DNA from: Naematelia aurantialba
Taxonomy: Eukaryota; Basidiomycota; Tremellomycetes; Tremellales; Naemateliaceae
Assembly: GCA_021527695.1 (NCBI GenBank)
Contig: JAKFAO010000010.1
Location: forward strand, 1-64,000
DNA length: 64,000 nucleotides
Direction: 5' to 3'
Numbering within the stretch: the stretch's first letter is position 1; every line of letters starts with the position of its first letter. Shown here in pieces: positions 8,699 through 20,456 of the stretch. Both the position numbers and the translations under genes were made by a program. Below the pieces are notes generated by a model. It was given only the letters and a program-made list of their open reading frames with translations. It was not told where the DNA came from and did no database searches.

Positions 8699-11463
8699 CT
8701 ACGGCCTAGCCTGCCACGATTCTGACCCGGCCAACATTTCCTCGATATCGGACACTAGCGAGGTCGGATCGTACCCGAAGCCAGAAAGAACATCCGAATT
8801 CCAGTCCAGATTGCTGGTGATGTGAACGGCGTTGGTTTCCGCGCCGAAGAAAGTGTGTAGCAATGTTTCTGGGTTTGGTCCTGGCTCGGAACTTGGAGGG
8901 TCAGGACCGCTAGGCAGGCGAATCGAAGAGGCAGGCATCGCAGGAAATACCTGACTCAACAGAGAAGCGAGATGAGCAGCGACGTGTTGGTCATCGGGAC
9001 TCGATGCCGTGAGGGACATGATAAGTTGATACTGGAGGTCAACGATGTCTGGTTCGGACTCCGAAACAGCACCAAACGAGACTGCCTGTCTTGTCAACGA
9101 TGTCTGAATGCCTGAGGACTCACCTTCATCAGGAAGACGCTGGCGAAGATCTACGACCCATTAGTTTTGATCCCTTGCATTTACTTCTGAATTCACGAGT
9201 CGGAGAAATATGCGACAAGGACAGAATCTTAGTATCTGTTTTTGTTGCATTGTAACTGCACATCGAACGAGAGAGATCGCAGCTTCCACCGCTTCGAGAA
9301 TGAAAGGTCCCTCTACTGATCGCAGGACATTGGCTTGAAATACACGATCCCCCATGTTCTTGCTCTACGGGGTATGAGCTTCAATAGTTTTCACCACCGA
9401 GTGACCCACTTTGAAACGCCTTAGTAATCGAGCTTGAGATGCTCGCATGGCAATAGCATTGGCGTACAACCTGCTTATCAGGTCGAATTGAACAGAAACA
9501 CCCACCGAAGGTAGTCGATCTCCATACGCCAGCGAATCTCCTTCAACTCCTCTTCGGTGAAGACGTCGCCCTCTATCTCGAAACCAGAGTATAACGATCC
9601 CTGCGCTTGCATGCGCCACAACGAATCGAGTTCTGGTTTCAGTCGGTGAAGAGTGCTCTCATATCGACCAGTTTTGATCAGCTCGTCGGTGACATGGGTT
9701 GAAGCGTACAACAACTCCTGGAGGAGTCCTATCAACTGACGGCTGTAAGCTTCCGCTGCCCATCTACCTCGTGTACTTACATGACTAATCTCAGCGACAC
9801 CTCGAGACTCCCTCCATGCAGCTCGCGGGCTGGGGAATGGAAAGGTCTGATCACCGTTGATACGCGTCATGACAGCAACCGCTTCCCACCAGGCGGTCGA
9901 CATTTCTAGAGAAAGCAGTCAGGACTTCAGGTTAACAGGTCGGTTGAAGGATACACACTTGCTGAAAGACAGATCAATATCATAATCTTTGGTATGTTCG
10001 TCTTTGGGCCCACCTTGGATGAGTGACGCCCTGCCAAGTCGAACTGAAGCGCTAGACCAGACATAAGCATTGTATGTTGCCTTCCCATGGAGCACCCACT
10101 GTCGATCCGCTGAAAGGCAATCTGCCTCATCAGCACACAAACTCTTGGCATGTAGAAATTGGGAATCCGCCTTACAAACCCAAACATTGTAGCGTCGGAG
10201 AGGTATCCATTCCGGTTCTCCCATGCTCTGATAAGAATTCTCATCCTGCAACTCCAACTCCTGGGCTATCCTCACAGCCTGGCGAGCAGTTAGCGAAGCA
10301 GAAGAGGCGACTGACAAAACCAATCAGAGTCCAAGATAGGTCATCGTAAACTCTGCAAGCGTTCTCTCGCTTCTGACCAGATCCTGGCTTGTTCTGCGTC
10401 ACGATAGGATCGAGTAGAAAAGGTGGTCGAGGAGGCCATTCACTGAGAATGAGCAGGGCTTCGACAGTACCGATGGTTCTCCATGCCATCCTGTACTCAG
10501 CTCAGTATGTACGACGCAGGCATACGAGAACAAGCGGCTTACTCGCCCATTGCGATGTGACCTATCCTTTGCATTAGCCAATTGATTACCTTTCCTTGAA
10601 CCACCCGCGAGCGACTGGGTTCGGATTCATCGAAAGATTCGCCTAGGTCCAGATAGCGTGCTGCTGTGCCGACAATGGCCGCAATGAGGATCGGTTCCCG
10701 AAAGAGTGAGCTCAAGTGATTCTTCTCGAATATCTGACTTGGAACGATAGGATGACACGGGTTGATATGTTTACCATAACTGGAAGCTCAGCGATAGTTC
10801 AAGAAGGCTGCTTACAAGGCAAGAAGAGTCGCAGCTTCTTCCGCGGTGACGAGTCCATCTCTGACAGGGGTCCATCTCATCCAGAGTCCGCTTTCTGTGG
10901 TGGGATAAGGATCTACAGCAGCGCGAACCTGGGCTCGATCATCCTCTGCGGCAGCCCGTAGAATTCTCAGGGCGTCTCTGGGATTCTCCAGTGTCTCGCC
11001 GCGAACGAAACGAAAGTCGTCCGCACCCGAATATGACTGGCGACGAACGGGGTCAATGTTATACAGGGCGTTGAGAGGCTCGTGAATAGCGGTCGTGACC
11101 TCGGTAGTTGCACCACTGAAACAAGTCAGTTCGATCCCAGACGGAAGGAGCGAGCTCCTGGCACCTTGGTACCGGGGTGAGATTATGTTTGTCCTCTTGT
11201 CGAGTGTTTTCATCGACTACATCTTCTGCGGCGCTGCTTATCCCATGACTCGTAGCCTTACTTGCACCCCTTCTCTGATACACAGCTACAAAGCGACATT
11301 CTCGTCCTGTCCTCTGACAGCGACGACAGGGGGGGTCCCGCGGCGCATCAGGGCTGCCTAGATCACACCGGAGTTTGGCGGTCCTGCACGCGATGCATGC
11401 CTGATACGTCTTGCGATGTAGGGTCGGTCGAGGACGGTCTGTGGCTGCTTGATGGGATTGCAT
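8699..11463 (-). CDS. Zn2Cys6 transcription factor
   Basis: The start ATG (11461-11463) leads within about 25 residues into a Zn2Cys6 cluster: CIACRTAKLRC, a linker, then PCRRCQRTGREC. Downstream exons, including segments around 10.8-11.1, 9.9-10.3 and 9.5-9.9 kb, give a helical region compatible with the fungal-specific regulator domain. The last exon ends at TAG 8699-8701 after EEMLAGSESW. Many introns; I fixed only the first and last exons with confidence. It is divergent from the amino-acid permease and convergent with the Amadori oxidase, so it is a plausible local regulator of both. That role is inferred from position. Confidence 0.82.
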
Positions 11464-11713
11464 GTTGGAGGAGGTACGAAGGGAAGAGCAGAATCAGCCG
11501 GCCCTTGTCGGCAAGACTTCACTTGCAGATAACAAAACAAAGACTCGCCGGCGAGGTCCGAACGGATCCCACCGATGAGGACCGCAACAGCGGAACAAAG
11601 AACCTGTCAGATAGCACTAAAAGTACAAGGAAGAACAAGAACGGTCATCCGGCAAGTCTTTTCCCACCTGGTCACTCTCCGTACTCGACTGGCAAAAATC
11701 TGGATCAACTACA
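11464..11713. promoter_or_regulatory. Shared divergent promoter, regulator / permease
   Basis: Only about 250 bp separate the start codons of the minus-strand Zn2Cys6 gene and the plus-strand permease. Both promoters must lie here. No CGG-triplet pair typical of Zn2Cys6 sites stands out. Confidence 0.55.
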
Positions 11714-13854
11714 ATGAGCTTGTACAATGAGAAGACTTTTGCCGAAGATAAGGAGGGGACCACTGCGACTGTGCAAATCGCGACAGCAGAAACTGGTGGA
11801 GAGACTTTGGGGGCCTGTGAGATGTCCCGAATTGAGAAGCTGGAAACAGCGGTGATAACACCATAGTTCGCGTTGGATTACGCCGTACGCTCAAGAACCG
11901 TCATGTCGCATTTGTCGGGTTTGGTGGAGGTATCGGCGTCGGTTAGTCGCCTGGCCTGTTGGATGCCCTTGAGCTCAACTAAACAGGTCTCTTCGTCGGT
12001 GCGGGTGCTAGCCTTGCCAAGGCTGGTCCCTTGGGTTTGTGGCTAGCATTTTGCATTACCGGATTCATCATCTGGAATGTGGTAGGTGTAGAACAGCGAC
12101 GGCAACTTATGGCTGATCATCCCAGATCAACTCCATCGCAGAAGTGGCGACTCAATTCCCCGTCGCAGGCGGTTTCCCTCATTTTGTCGGACGCTTTGCG
12201 GACCCCGCTTTGGGTTTCGCTCTGGGTTGGAACTGTACGTTCCAAGGGTCCTGTCCGTTGAAAATACTGATTCAGAGGCAGATTGGTATGCGTAAGTGAA
12301 CCGATGCCATCCAGCCTGATTGTTCAGAAAGTCAATCGCGGTTGGAACCGAGCTGTCGGCCGTGGCGACGCTCATTAGCTACTGGTCAGATCTCAATGCC
12401 GCAATATGGATCACCATCACCCTCATCCCAATTCTCATCATCAATTTCATGCCGGTGAAATTCTTCGGAGAAGCGGAAATTGTCAGCTCCAGCATCAAGG
12501 TTATCACCCTTGCCGGGTAAGCCCGCCTCGTATAATGTTGAAGGCTGGCTGATCTGCCGTTGAGCTTGATTATCCTTGGTATAGTCATTGATTTGGGAGG
12601 AGGGCCCAACCATGATCGCCTGGGCTTTAGGTACTGGAAGAGTCCCGGCGCAATGAACGAATTAGCTGGAGTAGGTGGCGGAGCCAAGGCTCGATTCCTC
12701 GCTTTCTTCACGGCCTTCATCAACGCTGCTTTCTCGTACAGTGGGACAGAGGTCGTTGTCTTGACAGCGGCTGAAGCAAGCAATCCCGTCAAACAGATTC
12801 CCAAGGCAACTACAAGGCTGGTATATCGCATTGTCTTTTTCTACGTTATTGGTACTTTTGTCATGGGCTTGATCATACCCTTCGACTACCCCGGTCTTAC
12901 AGCGGGAACTGGAAACGCAGCCTCCAGTCCATGGGTCCTTGCCATTCAAGCAGCTGGTATCAAGGTGTGTCGGACATCCATTGTATTTGAGCCGAGATAA
13001 TCTTTACCAAGGGCCTTCCGTCGGTGATCAACGCGGCCATCATCACCAGCGCCTGGTCAGCTGGTAACACGTATCTCTTTATCGCCTCTAGGACTCTCCT
13101 CGCACTCTCTCTCCAAGGTCAAGCCCCCAAGTTCCTTCAAAGAACCACAAAGCGAGGCGTGCCGTATGTGAGCGTGGGCATCTCGGCTTGTTTGGCCCTG
13201 TTCTCCTATCTCTGTCAGTATACGGTCCCGAGACAACCCAAGAAGCGGTGACTGATCTGGCTCAGCTGCTGGAAAAGGCGGTCCGGCCCAGGCGTTCACC
13301 TGGTTGTCAAGTATCACCACTCTGTCTGCGCTGCTGAATTGGTGTATGTGAATGTTGGTGGGCTTGGGTTGATTGTTCTAGGCTCTCTATGTCTCACTGC
13401 GATTGGATTCCAGCGCGCCCTCAGGGCACAAGGGATCTCACGCTCCAGTCTCGCTTGGCATGCCCCACTGCAACCTTATGCCTCGTACTTCTCCATCGCC
13501 GCGTGTCTCATCATCGCTGTCTTTTCGGGCTTTACGGTCTTCTTGAAAGGAGCGTGGAGCACCTCAACGTTCATCTCCAAATACATCAGTGAGCTGGTGT
13601 TTCCTCAGTGAGAGGTGAAAGTTGAGCTGGCCTAGGTTTCATTGTTTATCTGGTTCCTTTCCTATCTTACAAGATCATCAAGAAGACCAAGGCAGGCCCC
13701 CCACATTGTGTGACGCAAGCTAGCCTAATGCATTGCTCAGTTTGTCAAACCAGCAGAGGCCGATCTCGTCACCGGTCGGCTCCCGGAGGAAGAAATCTTC
13801 GATGAACCAGCGCCCACTACCTGGTATGGAAAGGTCTTGGACAGGCTCATTTGA
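11714..13854 (+). CDS. Amino-acid permease (APC superfamily, fungal YAT type)
   Basis: Twelve exons by my reading; from the third onward they are 11987-12081, 12126-12234, 12282-12291, 12328-12516, 12565-12964, 13012-13213, 13266-13343, 13382-13588, 13636-13691 and 13741-13854, joining in frame. The protein is about 540 residues. Family blocks are LRRTLKNRHVAFVGFGGGIG, LFVGAGASLAKAGPLG, ATQFPVAGGFPHF, FADPALGFALGWNYWYA, and the C-terminal EEEIFDEPAPTTW. About twelve membrane segments are expected, at the plasma membrane. The fifth exon is only 10 nt and the last intron is GC-AG. The first exon boundary (about 11793-11838) is uncertain. Substrate range cannot be read from sequence. The gene shares its promoter region with a Zn2Cys6 regulator. 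Confidence 0.88.
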
Positions 13855-14526
13855 TCGGCGGACGAGTTCGGCCCTTCCATATGGGGAGAACATGAGTGCG
13901 GATATAGACTGTAGGGCGGTGAACATGAGACCCTATAGATAACGAGGTAAAATAGACGGGATGAAGTTTTGTATGGGAGCACATTTTGTATTCGCCGAAC
14001 AAGCCACCAGAATTGCTGGCAACGCACGAGATCAATTCTCGAAATAGCGACCACCCCGGCACCCCACTCAGTAGAGTTTGGGTCGAGACAAAGCCCGAGA
14101 ACTCTCAGCAATGGAGGCATCCTAACAAGACGGGCGTTGCACAACGGTCTTCGTTACCCGGGTCACGCGATGTCGCTCCACTCTGACATCTGTGCAATTT
14201 CCCCGGCAGCCCGCGGCCATCCCGCGAACGTGTAGCATTGCCCCTCGATCTACTTGCACTTGTTAATTGTTGCAGAAAGCCTGGCAGACGGACGCCCGTA
14301 AAGATAGCGCGGTAAAGACGTAAACGCCAGTTCGGCTTGGGTCTCAGATTGTGTGCCGAGCTCAGGAGTGCGTATACTTTGCTCCACCTTCCGCCCAGAT
14401 ACGATATGCCTCGCTCAATCTTTCCGCCCAGACCATGCTACCTGCAATGACTTGAGGTGAGGTCGCCTCGATCTGACTTCATCCGTGCGGTTACGCTCGT
14501 CGTTCAAAGAGATCCGCCGTCGCGCT
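13855..14526. other. Intergenic, no gene seen
   Basis: No supported frame. It contains the 3' end of the permease transcript and the promoter of the SDR gene. Confidence 0.5.
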
Positions 14527-15495
14527 ATGCATGTATTCGTCACTGGCGCCAACGGCCACATCGGTAAGGCAGTTACCGCCTCGCTTTTGTCTCGCGGTCA
14601 CACTGTAGTTGCTCTCATTCGAAGTGCCGAGAGCGAGAAGTTGTATCGAGACCAATTTCCAGACAAGGACAAAGTCCAGATTGTCAGCGGTACGACAGCC
14701 GAACACAACAAGTTGACTCAACTCGCCGCGAAAACAGATGCCGTCATCCACCTGGCCAACGTAGCGTCTGGGTCGATCAGCCGTGGTGAAGCTGCTGCCA
14801 TGGAGGAAGACATCATTCGAGCTATCGGCAAGGGATTAGGCCAGTCAACTTCCACGCGCAAAGCATTTGCGATCGCCAGTGGGACCGGCTTTACGCTTCC
14901 AGAGGACAAGAGCGAGCCTGGCCAGGGCTTGAATCGTTTACGACTGGAGAAAGACGAACCTGGCGGTGGACCTTTACTGCGTCGTCTTCGCGATGTGCCC
15001 AGCCTCCTATTCCGCCTGGGGGAGACAGAAGGCTTCAATGGCATAGCTGTTCGTATCAGTCCCACCGCACATGGGAAGGGAGATGCGGGTTTCGTAGCCC
15101 AATTCATTCGAGCGGCGCAGGAGAACGGCGTCAGTTTGTACGTCGGAGAAGGCCAAAACCGGTGGAGCGCAGTACATCTCCTTGATGTAGCCGAGCTCTT
15201 CGTCCTCGCGATCGAGAAGAGTCTCAATGCTACGGTCCTTCACGGTACAGGGGAAGGCGATATCCCGTTCATGAGTCTTGCCGAGGCTATCGGCCACGGC
15301 GTTGGAGTCCCTGTCAAGGGCGAGACGGACGAGGGAGTCCTACAGTCACACTTTGGTCGCCTGGCCGGTCTGGTTGGACTAGACATCCCGGTGTCAAACG
15401 AGTGGACTTTGAGCACTACGGGATGGATACCGAAACATATCGGGTTGATCGAGGGGCTCAGCGAGGATGGATACTTTGACGATAAGCCGAGTTGA
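14527..15495 (+). CDS. NAD(P)-binding SDR / epimerase-like reductase, intronless
   Basis: A 322-residue single-exon protein. It starts directly with a Rossmann fold, HVFVTGANGHIGKAV (TGxxGxxG). AVIHLANVASG and WSAVHLLDVAELF are typical of atypical/extended SDRs of the epimerase type, many of them bacterial. The classical YxxxK pair is not obvious. The frame extends upstream, but only ATG 14527 puts the nucleotide-binding strand at the N-terminus. Probably a soluble oxidoreductase of unknown substrate. The lack of introns contrasts with neighbouring genes. Confidence 0.8.
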   Translation: MHVFVTGANGHIGKAVTASLLSRGHTVVALIRSAESEKLYRDQFPDKDKVQIVSGTTAEHNKLTQLAAKTDAVIHLANVASGSISRGEAAAMEEDIIRAIGKGLGQSTSTRKAFAIASGTGFTLPEDKSEPGQGLNRLRLEKDEPGGGPLLRRLRDVPSLLFRLGETEGFNGIAVRISPTAHGKGDAGFVAQFIRAAQENGVSLYVGEGQNRWSAVHLLDVAELFVLAIEKSLNATVLHGTGEGDIPFMSLAEAIGHGVGVPVKGETDEGVLQSHFGRLAGLVGLDIPVSNEWTLSTTGWIPKHIGLIEGLSEDGYFDDKPS

Positions 15496-15759
15496 GGAAT
15501 CTTGTTCATGGTTCTTTGAAGTATATATCAGGCGACATCGCCCAACTCATATATGTCTAATGAAGACTGGATTCCCGTATCTCATGCGATGAACTTATGC
15601 TTTGTGTCTGCCTAGTCATGCAGGCCTTGCGGCATGGTCTTGTATCTCGGGTCATGGTGAATTGAACGCGTACAGCCCAATAATTGTTTCAGGTTATATG
15701 GATGAGGTTCTGTCACGGCACAACACGAATATCGTACAAGAATCACAGGCGTCCAACGC

Positions 15760-16429
15760 TCATCGGTTGCCCGCATTGACAACAAACTTGCCAGCAGACC
15801 AAACAGCCTTTCCCCCGAGCTTGATAGCGCCTCCAGCCACCTTGCCTGCTCCCGACAGGACCTGATCTTTGGTCTGCTGATTGACAACTGTATCGAAGCC
15901 ATCTTTAGCCTTTGATCCAGCAGAGGACAGGTAGCCACCCGCGGTGTTGGCGTATCCCTGTGCCGAAGCGGGGATGTAAGAAGAGTACCCGCTGGAGGTG
16001 GCTGGTGCTGTCGACGCTGAGGATGTTGTCGTCGTGCGCCCCGACGATATCCGTTCGGCTATAGTAGTCTTAGTGGGTTAGAGCATAGAGGAGTGGAGGC
16101 TTACTATGGATATCCCTCCTAGGGGGTGGAGGAGGAGTGGCAGTGTGCCCGCCGCCTACAGGAGGCGGTACATGCCTTCCCGTCCTTGTCTCGCCCTCAC
16201 TTTGCTGTTGACGCCCAAACCATCCGCTAGTTGACGTTGGTCTCTCGATGGGCACAGCTGGTGGTGCGCTGGGGGTCTTGGCATTGCCTCTGGTCAGATC
16301 CGCCAACGATCCATAAGTGGTCGGAGCACCTGTCGGTCGTGGCGGCGGTGCTGGACGGTTGGCGGGGTGGTTGTATGCCGGAGGACTTTGCTGAGCAGCA
16401 TAGAACGGGTTTTGGGGAGCGCCGGGCAT
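15760..16429 (-). CDS. Pro-rich protein, unknown function
   Basis: Two exons (16429-16105 and 16058-15760) join in frame to 207 residues. The N-terminal half is rich in Pro and Gln (FYAAQQSPPAYNHPANRP) with PxxP stretches that could bind SH3 or WW domains. The second half is Ser/Thr- and then Gly-rich, ending GGAIKLGGKAVWSAGKFVVN. It is likely largely disordered with a short amphipathic or glycine-rich C-terminal part. The start at MPGAPQNP was preferred; a longer frame exists upstream. It is divergent from the RING-CH gene, about 245 bp away. I do not recognise a named family. Confidence 0.65.
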
Positions 16430-16673
16430 CGTGGTTACGAGTGAAATGGTTCGACAGTAGAGAAACGAGTCATCCCAGTTGTCATGTGACGTCGTTCCAA
16501 GAGATGCCATGAGGGGGGGGAATGCGGAGATGAACGAATCTCCGTAAACCTGCCTGTTGGCCGTCGGTCCTCTTCCACGTCTGCCTGTTTCCTCGCCCTT
16601 TGTCTTCATCTCCCGCCTCCAACCAACACGATCGGACATTCTCTGAGGGTTGGCCGACTGCTAGGCAAGGCTC

Positions 16674-18234
16674 ATGTCGCTACCCCCCGGACCTCCGTTT
16701 CAGCGGCCGTCTTCTATTGATACTTCCGGCTGGCACAATGACGACGTGGATGCCGAAGCCGTGGACGACAGTCTTCCAACCACACCTGTGGTAGAGAAAA
16801 GGAAGCCTGACGTACATCGCTCTCTTATCGAACCGACCTTGGAAGACTCGTACGTCGAGGCTGACTCAACTCCAACGCATGCTAGAAAGGCAGAGTTGGC
16901 GGCCTCGGGAGCTACGCCCGAGCCAAAGAAGGAAGAAGACGAACGACAATGTCGAATCTGTTTCGGTGGTGTTGAAGAAGAAGACATGCTTGGACGCTTG
17001 ATCTCGCCATGTCTTTGCACGGGTAGCATGCGAGTAATTCCTGATCCTTCCCTCGGCATAGTGCACGCACTGACAAGATAGTATGTCCACGGTCAGTCGA
17101 GAATGATTCAGTCAACATTGATTGCCTCTGCTTCATAGACTCATTCTAAGCTTAGTCCAATGCATCAATGCGTGGCGCGGAACCGGAACGAACACTGTGA
17201 GTATGGGTACCTCTACTCGCCGTTTGTCATGCTGACCTCGTCAGAAAGCCTTTATGGAGTGTCCACAATGTCATCATCACTACCGCTTACGACGTGAGTT
17301 GGGTGGGCTCAGCATTATATGCGGCTGGACTACCTCCCTTAGCCCTCAACTCGGCTGACAGTGTCTCGTCTAAACTCATTTAGGCACACTGATATCTGGT
17401 ATTGCCACCTCTCGACCGCTCCTGTTCCTCTTGTCCAGTACATTTTTCTTACTGCTCACATTGGCCACTGGAGCCCTCATACACTCATTTTTGCTCTGGC
17501 CCCGCCTGTCAACGTCGATTCTTTCACCCGAAACGCGCATAACGACCAGCAGCCTGTTTGATCTCGACCTCGGGGACGAGTACTTGTACGATGGCGGCGG
17601 TATTGTAATTGTCGGAGGTGGATCCACCTTGGTCTCGGATGTCGTTTTCGGAGCCATACAGGCCTTCACGCTGATCGCGTCTCGACTGGCCGAAATAGAG
17701 GTCGGGGTACACCTTCCGCCGGCGTTAGAGTCGGTCCTATATTGGTCTGGTCTTCGATTCCTGCTGGGCATTTCGGTCCTAGGGTCGCTGTCATTTATCT
17801 CCCTCCTATTTTCCTTTTCCCTCTTTGCTCCTCTTCAGATCGCCAACAACTTCCGAGGAGGCTTCTTTCGTCGTTTTAGGGCCCAGAGAACCGAGGGAGG
17901 AGGTATGACCGTAGGTACAGTCATGATAGTCGTCTTTGTCCTCGTCGGGGCGATCAACAGCATGGTGAGCGTGTATAACGGGGTGCGCGTGGTGACCAGC
18001 TGGGCTTTAAAGTGGGTCGAAGCAAGCGTGCTGGAGGTGAATCCAGAGGAAAGGCGTAAGGAGAAGGAGCGCAGGGAGAGGGAAAGACACGAATCTTGGG
18101 GTGAGAGATGGCGTAGGGAGAGGCGGTGGAGACGGTGGGAGGGGTGGCGGGAAGTCGGTTTGAGGACTAGATTAGGTATCTGGGCATTGGGCAGGAGGTG
18201 GTTAGAAGCGTTCAAAGCTATGATTTGGCATTGA
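16674..18234 (+). CDS. RING-CH (MARCH-type) membrane E3 ubiquitin ligase
   Basis: Five exons (16674-17033, 17082-17091, 17156-17196, 17245-17293, 17384-18234) join in frame to 436 residues. After an acidic N-terminal region comes a C4HC3 RING variant at about residues 90-150: CRIC, CLC followed by TGSMRYVH, QCINAW, then ECPQC. Three long hydrophobic stretches follow (around TFFLLLTLATGALIH, LGISVLGSLSFISLLF and TVGTVMIVVFVLVGAI), then a very basic Arg/Glu/Trp-rich tail. This fits an ER, Golgi or vacuolar membrane ubiquitin ligase that receives charged E2 and modifies membrane proteins. The second exon is only 10 nt and encodes the Tyr-Val-His of the RING, which supports its reality. Confidence 0.88.
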
Positions 18235-18456
18235 CTGGGCTTTCATGCATCGTTTGTATTGTTGTCAGATGTGTATACGTTGCGTTAAAGAGGTAAGGAC
18301 CATGCTCCATATCGTACAACAAGACATATAGAGGTCATCCATTGAATATCCAGTCTAAGGTCTCGTACTGTTCCTGGCCTCATTAGCACCGCGGCCTGCA
18401 CGTCTTAAAAGGTGAGAGCGATATGCGAGGTCGTAATTCACGGTCTCGTCTCAAAT

Positions 18457-18961
18457 TTATATCACAACAAGATGCTGGTCATTATGCCATTCGCCATCGT
18501 TGTCCCAATGACCATGTCGTCCGATCGGCTGGTTGTGCACATCGCTTACGCCGCCGCCTATCAGCAAGCTATTCCAATCAGCGAATTCCAATTTAGTTAA
18601 AGGAATATGCATGGACACTTACCCGATAATGAACCAGATCGCCCAGGCCCAAAAGAACGCGACCCAAAAGCGCCGTAGTGCCCGAGACTGTGCCACTTGC
18701 ATGTTGGCCGGCGGGGTCCAGCCCAGCTGTGGCTGAGACTCGGGATGAGGTTGAGGAGGGAGGACTGTCTGATGGGGAGCGGATGAGGGTCCTGGCGTAT
18801 CTAACAGGGATAAGCTATCGGATATGACGGCGGGGAAGAACATGTAGCCGACCATGCTCACAAGGTGGTGGTGCCTCTCCCTGGCTGTGGGATAGCCCGG
18901 ACGCTTCACCGCGGGGCTTGCTGGCGGCAGCGGCTACGGCTGCATAAGAAGGCTTGGACAT
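18457..18961 (-). CDS. Small tail-region membrane protein, unknown
   Basis: Three exons (18961-18862, 18800-18623, 18568-18457) join in frame to 129 residues. The N-terminal half is Ala/Pro/Ser-rich (start MSKPSYAAVAAA). A single hydrophobic segment (FWVAFFWAWAIWFIIGLLIGGG) spans the last exon junction. It is followed by a short polar His/Asn-rich end. It resembles small single-pass proteins of the secretory pathway, but I know no specific family. Confidence 0.65.
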
Positions 18962-19306
18962 GTTTGCGCTGAAGAGAGGGTGGAAAAGAATTGTATCGCT
19001 GCTCTTGTCTCGGTGGCAAAGATATAAATGACGCGTACAGGGGGGGTAAAGATTTTTGACACGCCTATCATTTGCGCACGCCTATTTCCTGCCCGATCGT
19101 CTCGGTCTCCGGTCGCCCCCCATCCCGTGCCCGGCTACATCGGCCTCGGGGATTTTATTGGGTTTCCCCCCCCCCTACAAAGCCCGCTGCATTCTTTCCT
19201 TCCCTTGCTTCCCTAGCTTCCTTGCTTCCTTCCTTCCCCTTCGTGCCTGGCCCCGCACCGTCCTTATCAATTAGTTTGTGTGACGTGGCATTTCAGCCTT
19301 AAAGCC

Positions 19307-20158
19307 ATGATCGTCGTAACCGGAGCCACCGGCAAACTGGGCAAGCTCGTCGTCAAGCACCTTCTCAACCGCATCCCCCCGAATCAGATTGGCGTCAGTG
19401 TACGCGATGTCACCAAAGCTGCAGACCTCTCGGCCAAGGGAATTCGTGTGCGACAAGGCGACTTTGACCACCCCGAATCCCTTCGGCATGCATTCGAAGG
19501 CGCCGACAAAGTCCTCATCGTCTCTGTAGATAATCTCACAGACGCAAGCCGGCAGCATGCTGCTGCGATCGATGCTGCTAAGGATGCCGGTGTCAATATG
19601 ATCTACTACACATCCCACGTCGGGTCAGACCCCCAATCACATTTCATCGCCATGCAGCACCACGCAGAGACCGAAGAAAACTTGCGCAGATCAGGGGTCA
19701 ACTTTGTCGCTCTGCGTAACGGATTCTACAACGAGAGCCTCCCCATGATGCTGGGCGCACCTATTCAGACAGGAAAGATCATCGCACCCGCCGATGGCAA
19801 AGTGTCGTTCACTTCGCATGAGGATCTGGCAGAAGGCACGGCGATTATCCTCACCGACGACTCCAAGATCACCGGCCCGTACCTCAACCTCACGGCAAAA
19901 GAGGCGGTCGATTTCGAGGGCATTGCACAGTACATCTCCGAGGTGACTGGTAGCCCTGTCCAGCGTGAAGTTGTCTCGGACGAACTATACATACAAAATC
20001 TCGCCCCTTACGGACTGCCTGAGTTCTTCATTCAGTACTACCTAGCCAGTAGAGTCGGGGCCTTCGACAAGGTCGACCCGCTGTTGGAGGAACTTTTGGG
20101 GCGTGCGCCGGAGAGCATGTTGCAGTGGGCGAAGCGCGTGTATGGGACACAGGAATGA
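19307..20158 (+). CDS. QOR2/NmrA-type NAD(P)H quinone reductase-like protein, intronless
   Basis: A 283-residue single-exon protein with an N-terminal IVVTGATGKLGKLVVKHLL Rossmann motif. VRQGDFDHPESL and DKVLIVSVDNL match the NmrA-like family that includes bacterial QorB/YtfG. YYTSHVGSDP and ALRNGFYNES follow in family order. The expected role is NAD(P)H-dependent reduction of quinones or redox sensing in the cytosol. ATG 19307 is the only start that keeps the Rossmann strand at the terminus. The upstream region has a strong C/T-rich tract (19160-19260), a common promoter feature. Its bacterial-like character and lack of introns make transfer possible. Confidence 0.85.
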   Translation: MIVVTGATGKLGKLVVKHLLNRIPPNQIGVSVRDVTKAADLSAKGIRVRQGDFDHPESLRHAFEGADKVLIVSVDNLTDASRQHAAAIDAAKDAGVNMIYYTSHVGSDPQSHFIAMQHHAETEENLRRSGVNFVALRNGFYNESLPMMLGAPIQTGKIIAPADGKVSFTSHEDLAEGTAIILTDDSKITGPYLNLTAKEAVDFEGIAQYISEVTGSPVQREVVSDELYIQNLAPYGLPEFFIQYYLASRVGAFDKVDPLLEELLGRAPESMLQWAKRVYGTQE

Positions 20159-20456
20159 TCTGGAGCCAGAGACCAAGATAAGGGGAAGCGTTCATGGCGA
20201 GAGGTCATCGGGGTCTGCCATGCAGTGCATTGTAATTGTAGGCCGTGCAATGGTGCGCATCTGCATGGAACCACCCTTTTAGTGACTGCGTGCGGCGTCT
20301 GATATCGGAGCTTTGTCTGTGATAACGCTGCTTGGCTGGACGATAGCCCCATGTTGACGAGCCATTTAGCCGGCTGAAAACGGCCCGAGCCGCCTTCCAA
20401 ACTGCTGCCAATCTCAACCGTAGAGCTCGATTGGTTTCCTCCTTTGCGTCCAGAGA

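Noticed and set aside
14485..14526. Upstream extension of the SDR frame
   Set aside because: It begins with GTG; the ATG at 14527 places the Rossmann strand at the N-terminus as in the family.
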